Made by a program: the position numbers and the translations under genes
Assembly: GCA_963811225.1 (NCBI GenBank)
Contig: CAWEQO010000001.1
Coordinates: forward strand, 558,001 to 622,000
Direction of reading: 5' to 3'
Length of the DNA stretch: 64,000 nt
From: CAWEQO01 sp963811225
Lineage (GTDB): Bacteria > Chloroflexota > Anaerolineae > Anaerolineales > Anaerolineaceae
The notes under the pieces: generated by a model
Seen by the model: only the letters and a program-made list of their open reading frames with translations
What the model was told of the DNA's origin: nothing
Databases searched by the model: none
In this document: positions 46,801 to 55,134 of the stretch, piece by piece
Layout: every line of letters starts with the position of its first letter
Numbering within the stretch: the first letter of the stretch is position 1

Positions 46801-46810
46801 ATTATACCAC
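46801..46810 (-). promoter_or_regulatory. Extended -10 promoter of the thrS leader
   Basis: Minus strand reads TGGTATAAT (46809-46801), an extended -10 element, just before the T-box leader. No conserved -35. Confidence 0.65.
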
Positions 46811-46825
46811 GTAAATTTTAATAAA

Positions 46826-46985
46826 GAGAGTAGAGAGCGGAGAACAGAGAGCAGTCAGAGCGGAGAGCAGGGAACAGGGGGAAGGGAATGGGGAGCAGGG
46901 AGCAGTTACGAACTTTCAGGCGTACAGTTTCGGGCAGAAACTGAGCGCCTGAAAAGCCATAACTGCTCTCTATTCTCTTCCTTAC
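46826..46985. repeat. Composite GAGAG-family intergenic repeat
   Basis: GAGAGTAGAGAGCGGAGAACAGAGAGCAG, then a partly repeated second unit, then CGAACTTTCAGGCG-TACAGTTTCGGGCAGAAACTG-AGCGCCTGAAA (a separate hairpin, about 46910-46957), and finally AACTGCTCTCTATTCTCTTCC as the return arm. It separates the end of the 46982-47404 gene from the thrS promoter and probably ends that operon. Confidence 0.55.
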
Positions 46986-47404
46986 TCCCCATTCCTGCGG
47001 ATGGCGTGCAGCGTGCCGCCGACGACGATCAACACCAGCACGATGCCGCCGAAAATGACGCCGTCGGTTTCTTTTTCGTTGGTCAGCCATTCTTCCGGGA
47101 TGGGAGTGGGGGTGCGGGTGGGCCTGGCTTCGGGCGCAGCGGTGGCGAGAACCTCAACCGCCGGGGTGGCGCCGATGGCGCCGGCGTCTTGCGGTGCGGC
47201 GGTGGGCGCAAGCGTGGCAGTGGCGGTGCCGGTCGCGGTGGACTGCTGGGCAAAGGACGGCAGCGGCGGGGTCCAGGCCAGCATTCCGGTGAAGACCAGC
47301 AGCGTCAGGATGACGAATAAGAGCGTTGGATTTAGCCAGTGCGGCAGGAAGCCAGCAGGACGCCGGGATGGGGAGGGTGATGTGCTGCTGTCTCGTTCAC
47401 TCAT
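46982..47404 (-). CDS. Small bitopic membrane protein with Ala/Thr/Pro-rich exterior segment
   Basis: 140 aa. Membrane segment LLFVILTLLVFTGMLAW (about 28-45), then an exterior Ala/Thr/Pro stretch (about 50-105), and a second segment GVIFGGIVLVLIVVGGTL (about 115-133) with a short RRNGE cytoplasmic end. It overlaps the solute-binding lipoprotein gene by 4 bases (ATGA) and is the last gene of the operon that starts at the chelatase. I recognise no family. The link to the lipoprotein suggests a helper in uptake or anchoring, as an inference only. Confidence 0.65.
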   Translation of the reverse strand: MSERDSSTSPSPSRRPAGFLPHWLNPTLLFVILTLLVFTGMLAWTPPLPSFAQQSTATGTATATLAPTAAPQDAGAIGATPAVEVLATAAPEARPTRTPTPIPEEWLTNEKETDGVIFGGIVLVLIVVGGTLHAIRRNGE

Positions 47405-48751
47405 TGGACGTTCAGCCTTTCAGCGGCGGCCTCGGCTGCCTGGGCAGGGTCGACCTGGCTCTTGATAATTTGCATGGTGGCGTCTTGCATGACCGGCCCC
47501 AGGCTTGAGATCAGGTCATTGGACGGCTGCAGCTGGGCGGGTTGGACGATGCCTTCGATCAATGCGGCCTGCGACTGATCGGGCCAGGCAGTCAGCGAAG
47601 AGGGCCGCACCGGTAAAGTGTTGGAGACGGGCGACCACTTGGCCAGGAAGTCGCTGCTGGTCAAGGACTCGGCCAGGCGTATGGCCGTCTCGCGGCGAAC
47701 GGGGTCGGGGTCGGAGACGCTCCACAGCCAGCCCGAAGCGAAGGCGAAAGGATCCTCGCCCAACCAGGGCATCGGAATGGCGTTCGAAATCGGCGGGGAG
47801 CTCGGTCAAATACTGCGAGGCCCAGGTGACCATGAAATTGGCGCGCTGCTCGCCGTAGGCCTGCCAGGCATCTTTGTCGCTTGCATACTGCGCCAGCCAG
47901 TAGGGGAAACAGCCGGCCTGAGCTCCGCTGGCGTAGAGCTGCAGCACTTTGGTGAGCGGATCCACTTCCAGGGCCGGGTGACGTTTGTCGTTTTGGACCG
48001 TGCCGCCGAGCGACTGGTAAAGCGCCAGCGTGACCAACGACTGCGTGTCGGCAGCCGGGAAGATCACCGGGCGACCCAGCGAGATCACTGAAGGCCAGTC
48101 GGTGGGGGTGATGCCGATCTTCTCCGGGCGATACATCAGCACGAGCGCATCGCCGCCGAAGGGCAAGCCGAAGATACTGTTCTCCACCTGGGCGAGCTGC
48201 TGGGCGTAGGAGTACCAATCGGGGTCGTTCATGACGTCGCTCAGGCCGTCGAGCGGGTAGATCAGGCCCTTCAAGGCAGCCGTTTCCAGGTCGGTACGCG
48301 GCAGAGCCACCAGCGAAGGTACGGCATCGGGCGCAGCGGCGGTGGCGGCGGACAATAATTCGAGCAGGCCGCCGGGACCAGTCAGGGCCTTAACCCGCAC
48401 TCGCACGATCACATCCGGATTGGCGTGAGCGAATTCATCCAGCCGCTCCTGCAGCAGCTGCGCGCTCTGCGACCCGCCGGCGGGGTCCATCTGCGGCGGC
48501 ACCCACAGGGTGAGCACCTGCGGACCGGGCGTCGGCGATGGCTCGGGAGTGTTGGTGGGGGTGGGAGCGATCACAGTCTTGGCGACGGGCGTGCCGGGAT
48601 TGGGCGCAGGGGTAGACTGCTGCGGCAGCAAGTCGATGAGCGGCTGCAGGGTGCTGCAGCCGGCCAGCAGCAGCATGATGAGGGAGAGCAGAAGGGCAGG
48701 CTTCAGGGCCCGCGTAGATTTTACGCGGGCCCTGTTGAATCTCAATTTCAT
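47401..48751 (-). pseudogene. Extracellular solute-binding lipoprotein, one frameshift
   Basis: 449 aa after repair. Lipoprotein signal LLLSLIMLLLAGC (Cys about 33), a Pro/Thr linker, then a family-1-type binding domain (LTLWVPPQMDPAGGSQSAQLLQERLDEFAHANPDV, GLPFGGDALVLMYRPE, PVIFPAADTQSLVTLALYQSLGG). The frame changes at 47783-47784: removing one A on the minus strand gives PADFDAIPMPWLGEDPFAFASGW, and the second frame continues with the expected ETAIRLAESLTSSDFLAKW. No permease or ATPase gene is near. It begins in a 4-base overlap with the M42 peptidase gene upstream, so it may bind peptides or products released by those enzymes (inference). Confidence 0.8.
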
Positions 48752-49746
48752 TCCAGCTCGATCGGTTGGCTCAAGAACGCAACCAGCAGCTTGACGGCGT
48801 TCTGCACGTCGTTGTAGTCGGTCATCTCAGACGGCGAGTGGACGTAGCGGCAGGGGATCGAAACGGCCCCGGCCGGTACGCCCACGCGGGTGAGCTGCAT
48901 GACGGTGGCGTCGGTGGTGCCGCCTTCCAACACTTCCAACTGGTAGGGCAGGCCGGCTTTTTCGGCGGCCTTGATCAGGGCATTCACGACGCGCGGGTCG
49001 GAGAGCATGCGCCCGTCGCGCACTTTGACGGCCGGGCCCTTGCCCAAGCTGACTTCCATGGTGACGCCTTTGGGGGTGTCACCGGTCAGGGTCACATCGA
49101 CCGACAGGCCCAGATCGGGGTCGACCCCGTAAGCAGCCACGGTGGCGCCGCGCAGGCCGACCTCTTCTTGTGTGGAGAAGACGAAGTAGACCTCATTCGG
49201 GCCGCCCTGGAACTGGCGCAGGGTCTCGATCTGTACGGCCACGCTGATGCGGTCGTCCATGGCCTTGGAGACCATCTTGTCGCCCAGGTCGAGGAAGGGG
49301 CGCTCGAACACGGCGATATCGCCGACACTAACCGGGCAGTCGTCGCGGCCGGTGGCGCCGACATCGATGAACAGCTTGTCGAACGAGGGCACCTTGTCAT
49401 TCGAGTCGAGGCGCTCGCTGCCGATCACGCCCTGGGGGCCCTTGAGGAAGCGCACCCGACCGCCGACACAGTACAGCGCCCGCACTCCGCCGATGGGAGT
49501 GAAGCGCACGAAGCCCTTGTCATCGACGTGGGTGGCCATCAGGCCAATCTCGTCCATATGGGCCGAGAGCATGACGCGCATGCCGTTGGCGGCTTTCTGG
49601 CCTTTGCGGGCAATCAGGTTGCCCATCGAATCTACACGCAGTTCATCAGCCAGCGGCTCGACCGCTTCACGGACCACCTGTCGAACAGGACCTTCATACC
49701 CCGAAGGGCCCACACTTTCCACCAGTTTTTGGATCAGTTCTTTCAT
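48748..49746 (-). CDS. M42 family aminopeptidase (third gene of the tandem set)
   Basis: 332 aa from the ATG at 49746 (GAGGAG upstream). Dinuclear metallopeptidase of the TET/glutamyl-aminopeptidase type: first ligand His in LSAHMDEIG (about 67), bridging Asp in SKAMDDRIS (about 165), catalytic Glu and ligand in STQEEVGLRG (about 200), Asp in LSVDVT, and the last His in PCRYVHSPSE (about 305). Relatives form 12-subunit tetrahedral assemblies that trim peptides. The frame is open upstream into the neighbour, but only this ATG has a ribosome site. It overlaps the binding-protein gene downstream. Confidence 0.95.
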   Translation of the reverse strand: MKELIQKLVESVGPSGYEGPVRQVVREAVEPLADELRVDSMGNLIARKGQKAANGMRVMLSAHMDEIGLMATHVDDKGFVRFTPIGGVRALYCVGGRVRFLKGPQGVIGSERLDSNDKVPSFDKLFIDVGATGRDDCPVSVGDIAVFERPFLDLGDKMVSKAMDDRISVAVQIETLRQFQGGPNEVYFVFSTQEEVGLRGATVAAYGVDPDLGLSVDVTLTGDTPKGVTMEVSLGKGPAVKVRDGRMLSDPRVVNALIKAAEKAGLPYQLEVLEGGTTDATVMQLTRVGVPAGAVSIPCRYVHSPSEMTDYNDVQNAVKLLVAFLSQPIELE

Positions 49747-49756
49747 GAAAAACTCC

Positions 49757-49792
49757 TCGATAAGAGTGTAGAGATTAGAGAATGAAGAGCAG
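49757..49792. repeat. Single-arm copy of the GAGAG repeat between two peptidase genes
   Basis: The 36-base gap region carries AGAGTGTAGAGATTAGAGAATGAAGAGCAG, matching the left arm of the element at 59184 (GAGAGTAGAGATTGGAGAATAGAGAGCAG). No return arm is present here. Confidence 0.5.
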
Positions 49793-50881
49793 TTACCGCT
49801 CGCCGGCCAGCACATCTGGGGTCCACTCCGCCAGGGTGGCATGGAGCAGGGCCAGGGTATTCTGCCAATCTTCGATGCGGGCGATGCCCATTGCGGTGTG
49901 GGCATACCGCCCAGGGACCGAGACGGACACGGTCGGGATGCCGGTGCGGGCCTTGTGGATCGCGCCGGCATCGGTGCCGCCTGGTCCCGGCTGGCGCAGC
50001 TGCACCGGGATGTTCCGGCGCTCGCACAGCTCTAGCAGGTAGCGGACCAGGCGCGGGTCGCCGAGGGTGTGGCCGTCGGCCACGTAGATGGCCGGGCCAT
50101 CTCCCAGGCGGGTGTTGTAGTGCTCGTTTTCAGACTGGTCCCAGGTGGGCAGATCGTTAGCGGGGGTCGAATCGATCACAAAGGCCGCATCGGGGTCCAT
50201 GGCGTAGGCCGCAACACGCGCGCCGCGCAGGCCGACCTCTTCCTGGACGGTGAAGGCCGCCAGCAGCTCGATATTCGCCGGAGCATGCTTGACCAGCTCG
50301 ATCAGGGTCACCACGCCCAGGCGGTCGTCGAGGGCCTTGCCGCGCACGCTGTGACCCAGCCGCAGGAAAGTCGTGGCGAATGTGGCCCAATCGCCGACTT
50401 TGGCGAGGTCGCCGCCGCCGTTGCCCAGGTCGATGCGCAAACTGTCGATCGAGATGGTGCGCTCGCGCTCCTCGCGGGTGGTCATGTGAATGGGCTTGGC
50501 GCCGATCACACCAGGGGTGTGCTTTTTACCAACCCAGACGGGCTTACCCGCCAGTTGGCGCGGGTCCAGGCCGCCAACGGCATCGAACGTGAACATGCCG
50601 TTATCGTCCTTATTGACCAGCATGAAGCCGACCTCGTCCATATGTGCGGCGATCATCACACGCACCGGGTTCTCGACCCCGGCCTTGCAGGTGACCAGCA
50701 CGTTCCCCAATGCGTCGACTTTCAGCTCGTCCGCATAAGGCTTGACCTCTTCGATGACGATCGAGCGGACTTCGCCCTCGTCGCCGGAGACGGCCACAGC
50801 ATTCGATAATTTTTCGAGCAGTGCAATTTGTTCTTCCCCAATGCTGGGGGTTTCAGAAGAACGTTTTACGGGTTCCGTCAT
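49793..50881 (-). CDS. M42 family aminopeptidase (second gene of the tandem set)
   Basis: 362 aa with the same fold and ligands: IAAHMDEVGFML (His, about 80), GKALDDRLG (Asp), TVQEEVGLRGA (Glu pair), VIDSTPANDLPT (Asp), and PGRYAHTAMGI (His, about 325). The N-terminus has about 20 extra residues before the peptidase start. Divergence from the two neighbours is substantial, so the three genes are not recent copies. It overlaps the first M42 gene by 4 bases (ATGA), and together they could form a mixed or sequentially acting peptide-trimming set. Confidence 0.95.
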   Translation of the reverse strand: MTEPVKRSSETPSIGEEQIALLEKLSNAVAVSGDEGEVRSIVIEEVKPYADELKVDALGNVLVTCKAGVENPVRVMIAAHMDEVGFMLVNKDDNGMFTFDAVGGLDPRQLAGKPVWVGKKHTPGVIGAKPIHMTTREERERTISIDSLRIDLGNGGGDLAKVGDWATFATTFLRLGHSVRGKALDDRLGVVTLIELVKHAPANIELLAAFTVQEEVGLRGARVAAYAMDPDAAFVIDSTPANDLPTWDQSENEHYNTRLGDGPAIYVADGHTLGDPRLVRYLLELCERRNIPVQLRQPGPGGTDAGAIHKARTGIPTVSVSVPGRYAHTAMGIARIEDWQNTLALLHATLAEWTPDVLAGER

Positions 50882-51942
50882 GATCCGTCCTCCCAGTTGA
50901 TGGATTGAAGATAGTCCGGCTCGAGCCGGGAAATAAACTGGGCGATCAGATGGCCCACACGCTGGATATCCTTCAGCGAAACGACCTCAACCGGGGTGTG
51001 CATGTAGCGCAGCGGGATGCTGACGACCATGCTCGGCACGCCCTCGGCCACAATCTGAGTGGCCATGGCGTCGGTGCCGGACATGCGCGCCATCGGGTCC
51101 ATCGAGTAAGGGATATCCAGCTGCTCGGCCAGTTCTTTGAAGCGTTTATAGAGGGCCGGGTGGATATTGGGACCCCAACCGAGGGCCACGCCCTTGCCGA
51201 GCGGGTAGGCGCGGTGGTCGCCGGCGCCGGGGCCCTTGGCAAAGGTGACGTCGACCACGATGGCCAGATCGGGGTGGATCTGGAAGGTGGAGGTGAAAGC
51301 GCCGCCGAGGGTTTCTTCCTCCTGAGCGGTCGCCACGGCATACACGTCCCAGGTGTGCTGGACGTGCTGCAGCTCTTGCAGGACGACGGTGGCGGCGGCA
51401 ACCGAAGCGCGGTTGTCGAGGCTGTGCCCGGCGATGGCCTCACCGGCCAGGTCGAGCGGCTGCTGGTCGAAGGAGACCAGGTCGCCAACGCGCACCAGCT
51501 CGTTGACCTCTTCGGGAAGCAGGCCGGTATCGACGAACAGGTATTCCATCGGGACGGGCTTATGGGCATGTTCGGGTTTGAGGGCGGAGGCGGGCGGCTG
51601 CACCACCACACCGGGCAGCTCGCGGCGTCCGAAGACCATCACGGGTTGGCCGGGCAGGATGCGCGGATCCACGCCGCCGATCTGGGTGACGCGCAGCAAG
51701 CCGTCGACGATGGTGGTGACCATCAGGCCAATCGCGTCCATATGGGTGGCAATCATCAAGCTGGGTCGCGACTCGGGGCCGGAACCCCGGCGCAGTCCGT
51801 GCAGGCTGCCCAGTTTGCTGACTTCCAACTCGTCGACCAGGGGTCGCCAGGTTTCGGCGATCCGGTCACGGACCGGGCCTTCGTAGCCAGAAAGCCCGGG
51901 CACAGAAAGAAGTTGTTTGAGGAAGGGGGCTATATCAGACAT
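50878..51942 (-). CDS. M42 family aminopeptidase (first gene of the tandem set)
   Basis: 354 aa. Ligand motifs: IATHMDAIGLM (His, about 68), AGHSLDNRAS (Asp-Asn instead of Asp-Asp), ATAQEEETLGGA (Glu pair), IVVDVTFAKG (Asp) and PLRYMHTPVE (His, about 322). The EETLGG reading (others EEVGLRG) and DNR suggest a different specificity. It begins 30 bases after the Pro/Thr-rich small protein gene and overlaps the second M42 gene. Confidence 0.94.
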   Translation of the reverse strand: MSDIAPFLKQLLSVPGLSGYEGPVRDRIAETWRPLVDELEVSKLGSLHGLRRGSGPESRPSLMIATHMDAIGLMVTTIVDGLLRVTQIGGVDPRILPGQPVMVFGRRELPGVVVQPPASALKPEHAHKPVPMEYLFVDTGLLPEEVNELVRVGDLVSFDQQPLDLAGEAIAGHSLDNRASVAAATVVLQELQHVQHTWDVYAVATAQEEETLGGAFTSTFQIHPDLAIVVDVTFAKGPGAGDHRAYPLGKGVALGWGPNIHPALYKRFKELAEQLDIPYSMDPMARMSGTDAMATQIVAEGVPSMVVSIPLRYMHTPVEVVSLKDIQRVGHLIAQFISRLEPDYLQSINWEDGS

Positions 51943-51972
51943 AAGGTATTTGGGTTTCGTTTGAAAAACATA

Positions 51973-52386
51973 TTACGGAGAAGCGGTCTCCGTTTCCGTT
52001 GGGGTTGGCGTCGACGTTGGCGGCGGTGGCGTGTTGGTAGCCGAGGGCGTAAACGTGGACGTAGGGATCAGCGACGGCGTGTAAGTTACCGTCGGCGTGC
52101 GCGTGGGCGGCACGAAAGGCGTATAGGTTTGTGACGGCGTCCAGGTGATCGTCGGGGTGAATGTTTCGGTGGGCGTGGGGAAGACGATCGGTGTATCGGT
52201 GGGCGTCGGCACGATGGGGGCAAGCGTAGAAGTGGCAGGCGCGGTAGGAGAAGGGATCGGGGTCGGTGGGGCCGGCTGACAAGCTCGCAGCATGATCAGG
52301 CCAAGGCAATAGCACGGCAGCGTGCCCACGATGATCATTAGTAGAGTTGAACGGGTTCTAGCGGTTCGGTTGCGCCTCAGGGCCAT
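51973..52386 (-). CDS. Pro/Thr-rich small exported or membrane-anchored protein
   Basis: 137 aa. An N-terminal hydrophobic segment (LLMIIVGTLPCYCLGLIML, about 15-33) ends in LRACQPAPP, a poor lipobox, so either a signal anchor or a lipoprotein. The rest is a low-complexity Pro/Thr/Ser region with T-P-T, T-x-T-P and PTPT repeats, of the kind likely to be O-glycosylated or to span the envelope. No domain. It lies between the chelatase gene and the M42 genes in the same direction. Confidence 0.6.
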   Translation of the reverse strand: MALRRNRTARTRSTLLMIIVGTLPCYCLGLIMLRACQPAPPTPIPSPTAPATSTLAPIVPTPTDTPIVFPTPTETFTPTITWTPSQTYTPFVPPTRTPTVTYTPSLIPTSTFTPSATNTPPPPTSTPTPTETETASP

Positions 52387-52463
52387 TCATTTCTCCTTGC
52401 ATCGCCATCATCATAACACTACTTCTTTGAACCGACAACAACTCTTCGGTGGGGTTACCTGAC

Positions 52464-54532
52464 CTAGCGCTTCTCGTCACTCGCCCCGGCCTGACTCATC
52501 TCCTGGCGGACGGCGTAGTAAAGGTTCTCGGCTTTGAGCTCGGTCAGAGAGTAGCAGGGAGCTTCAAGGCTGTCGGCCAGCGCCTGGGCCAGACCCTGAT
52601 CGAAGGCGGCATGCTCCATGTTAATCACCACGCTGTGGACCTTGTCTTTGGCGATCATCTCAGCGATGTAGCTGGATTCCTCTTGGGGCGGCAAGTGACC
52701 CATCGACACGTTGCCTGCGCCGTCAGTCAGCACGATCAACAGCGGCAGCACTTCAGGATGCAGCACCTTTTCACGATGGAGCACGTCGTAGGCCATTTGC
52801 AGCCCGGCCGAAAGTGGGGTCTTGCCGCCGACCGGGATATTCCCCAGAGCGGTGCGGGCCAGCTGGATTGAGCTCGTAGGCGGCAGCACCAGGGTGGCGC
52901 GATCCTTCTGGAAGACGATCAGGCCAACCCGGTCGCGGCGCTGATAAGCGTCTGTCAGCAGCGAGAGGATGGCGCCCTTGGTGGCGGCCATGCGCTCGGC
53001 AACCGCCATCGACCAGGAAGCGTCCACCAGGAACAGCACCAGGTTGGCGGTGCGGCGGACGCGCACTTTGCGCATGTAGTCGCCGGGCTGGATGGCGAAG
53101 GCAACCCGCTTGCGCTGCTCGCCGCGCTGGTTCTGGAAGGGGGCCGCGGCGCGGATGGTGGCGTCGAAGGCTAAATCTTCGGCCTTGCCGGGGGTGGGGC
53201 GGGCCATGACGTAGCGGCCGCGCTTGCGCTCGGTGCGGGTACGCGAACGCCGCCCGGCGCTGCGACGCATGATCTTATCGAGCGGCGTGTCCAGGCGGCG
53301 AGGATCGAACACCTCACCGGTCTTGACCTTCTGGCCGCCATCCCACCAGTTGGCGCGGCCCTGGTCAAAGACCTGTTGGGGAGAGGGCTGCAGCTCACCT
53401 TGCTCGTCGGTCGGCTGCGGCTCGCCCTCGATTAAGTTTTTTTTTGCGTGCGGGTCTCTTCCCCTTCGCCTTCGGTTTCCTGGGGCGTCCCGGCTTGCTG
53501 ACTGCGGCCTTGCAGCTGCTCGATGCGGTCTTGCAGCTCTTCCATGCTGATCTCGGATTGCTGGAAGGGGCCGCGCTTGAGACGGTGCGGCAGGGCCAGC
53601 TCGGCAGCCAGGGCGATGTCGCGGTCATTGACCATCATGCGGCCATCGAACGCTGCCTGGGCGCGAGCGGCTTTGAGGATCACCAGATCGGAGCGATGAC
53701 CTTCCACATTCAGCGATGCGGTCAGCGAGGCGATGGAGAGCAGGTCGCGGCTGGAGTGCTGCACCTGGTCAACCAGCTTACGGGCCGAGCCGATTTTCTG
53801 CGACAGTTCCTGTTCCTTTGGCAGGTAGATGGCCCGGAACTTCTCCGCGTTGTGCTCGTAGGCCAGGTTGTTCTCCATGATCGCGACACGCTCGCGAGCG
53901 CTGCGGATGCCGTGGATGTCGACGGACAGCGCGAAACGGTCGAGCAGCTGGGGTCGCAGGTCGCCCTCTTCGGGGTTCATGGTTCCGACCAGGATGAAGC
54001 GGGACGGGTGCGAGAACGAGATGCCCTCGCGCTCGACGATGTTGGTGCCCATGGCGGCCGCGTCCAGCAACACATCGACGACGTGATCGTCCAGCAGGTT
54101 GACCTCGTCAATGTACAAGAGGCCGCGGTTGGCGGCTGCCAGCACGCCCGGCTCGAACTTGCGCTCGCCCTTCTGGATGGCGCGCTCGATGTCGAGCGTG
54201 CCGACCACACGGTCCTCGGTGGCCGAGACGGGCAGGTTGATGAAGGGTGTGCTGCGGGTGGAGACGGGCAGGACTTCGCCGCGGTCGGTGCGCTCGCGGC
54301 ACTCGGTGCACCAGGTGCCGGGCGAATCAGGATCGCAGCCGAAGCGGCAGTCACTGACCACCTTGACGCTGGGCAGCAAGGCTGCCAGGGCGCGTGCGGC
54401 AGTGGATTTCGCCGTACCGCGCTCGCCGCGGATGAGCACTCCACCGATGCGAGGATCGACGGCGTTCAGGATCAGGGCGCGCTTCATGCGCTCCTGTCCA
54501 ACGATTGCGGTGAAGGGATAAATTACAGGCAT
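52464..54532 (-). CDS. chlD: Full-length ChlI-ChlD-type chelatase subunit, read through a -1 frameshift
   Basis: Predicted joint product of about 689 aa: the AAA+ part (see the short product) joined at the A9 run (53445-53437) by a -1 shift, giving TQKKNLIEGEPQPTDEQG without a stop, an acidic/Gln-rich linker, VFDPRRLDTPLDKI, and a VWA domain with a MIDAS motif DASWSM (about residue 505), TPLSAGL and VLTDGAGN. This is the D-subunit layout of Mg/Co chelatases that insert a metal into a tetrapyrrole with a large CobN/ChlH-type partner (absent here). The length 2069 bases plus 1 divides by 3, as a -1 shift requires. The MIDAS motif DxSxS reads DASWSM, intact. Confidence 0.78.
53432..54532 (-). 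CDS. chlI: ChlI-type chelatase AAA+ subunit (zero-frame product)
   Basis: 366 aa: Walker A RGERGTAKSTAA (about residue 36), a four-Cys patch CRFGC and CTEC (about 63-80) as in chelatase I proteins of bacteria with CobN-type systems, LPVSATEDRVVG, Walker B LLYIDEVNLL (about 142), sensor GTMNPEEGDLRPQLLDRF and RSDLVILKAARAQAAFDGR. It ends TRTQKKT at a TAA just past the A9 run. The short product has the full I-subunit length, so both I and D forms could come from one gene. It is divergent from a cobalamin-dependent mutase subunit and meaB. Confidence 0.9.
   Translation of the reverse strand: MPVIYPFTAIVGQERMKRALILNAVDPRIGGVLIRGERGTAKSTAARALAALLPSVKVVSDCRFGCDPDSPGTWCTECRERTDRGEVLPVSTRSTPFINLPVSATEDRVVGTLDIERAIQKGERKFEPGVLAAANRGLLYIDEVNLLDDHVVDVLLDAAAMGTNIVEREGISFSHPSRFILVGTMNPEEGDLRPQLLDRFALSVDIHGIRSARERVAIMENNLAYEHNAEKFRAIYLPKEQELSQKIGSARKLVDQVQHSSRDLLSIASLTASLNVEGHRSDLVILKAARAQAAFDGRMMVNDRDIALAAELALPHRLKRGPFQQSEISMEELQDRIEQLQGRSQQAGTPQETEGEGEETRTQKKT
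53434..53469 (-). promoter_or_regulatory. Probable -1 frameshift site: A9 run, SD-like stimulator, adjacent stop
   Basis: Minus strand, 5' to 3': AAGGGGAAG (about 53466-53457, Shine-Dalgarno-like), about 12-15 bases, then A9 (53445-53437), then the zero-frame TAA. Slipping back one base on AAA AAA avoids the TAA and enters the VWA frame. This layout copies known bacterial -1 frameshift sites. No downstream hairpin is obvious. Confidence 0.7.
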
Positions 54533-54596
54533 AAAAGCGGTAGCTTCCTTATAATCGAAATTCGTTGTGTTTGCATCTCGGTAAGTTTACCATAGA

Positions 54597-54687
54597 AGAG
54601 AGCGGAGAGCAGAGAGTAGAGAGTAGTGATAACAACGGCCGTTTTACCTATTCTCTACTCTCTGCTCTCCGCTCTCTAGGTTATAAT
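54597..54687 (+). promoter_or_regulatory. Perfect 26-bp GAGAG-family palindrome followed by TATAAT
   Basis: Arms 54597-54622 and 54652-54677 are exact. TATAAT stands at 54682-54687, 5 bases after the right arm and 40 bases before the mutase-subunit start. It lies between divergent genes. Confidence 0.65.
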
Positions 54688-54726
54688 TACCCCAGTACAA
54701 TACTCACTCACCCCGGAGACCTTTTT

Positions 54727-55134
54727 ATGGAGCGAAAAATTCGCGTGATCATTGCCAAGCCGGGGCTGGATGGCCACGACCGGGGGGCTAAGGTTGTCGC
54801 CCGCGCCCTGCGTGATGCGGGCATGGAGGTCATCTACACCGGCTTGCGCCAGACCCCAGAAATGATTGCTGAAGCTGCATTACAAGAAGATGCCGATATC
54901 ATCGGCCTGTCGATCCTGTCGGGAGCGCACATGGCGCTCGTGCCGCGCGTGCTGGACCTGCTGCGCGCCAATGGGCAGGAGCATGTAAAAGTGTTCGTCG
55001 GCGGGATCATCCCGGAAGCCGACGCAAAATCGCTAAAGCAGATGGGCGTCACTGCGGTGTATGGACCGGGCGCGACTACCTCGCAGATTGCCGAGGACGT
55101 GCAGGCTGCGGTGGACGCCGAGCAGGTGGAGTGA
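54727..55134 (+). CDS. Cobalamin-binding subunit of methylmalonyl-CoA mutase type
   Basis: 135 aa: a free-standing B12-binding domain. The cobalamin motif DxHxxG is intact (KPGLDGHDRGAKVVA, His at about residue 18), with SILSGAH (about 68) and GGIIPEAD, GPGATTSQIAED at the end. In many bacteria and archaea this domain is a separate small subunit that pairs with a large TIM-barrel mutase subunit (not in the window). Start: ATG at 54727 with GGAG upstream; the frame is open further up into the palindrome. The stop overlaps meaB by 4 bases. Confidence 0.92.
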   Translation: MERKIRVIIAKPGLDGHDRGAKVVARALRDAGMEVIYTGLRQTPEMIAEAALQEDADIIGLSILSGAHMALVPRVLDLLRANGQEHVKVFVGGIIPEADAKSLKQMGVTAVYGPGATTSQIAEDVQAAVDAEQVE

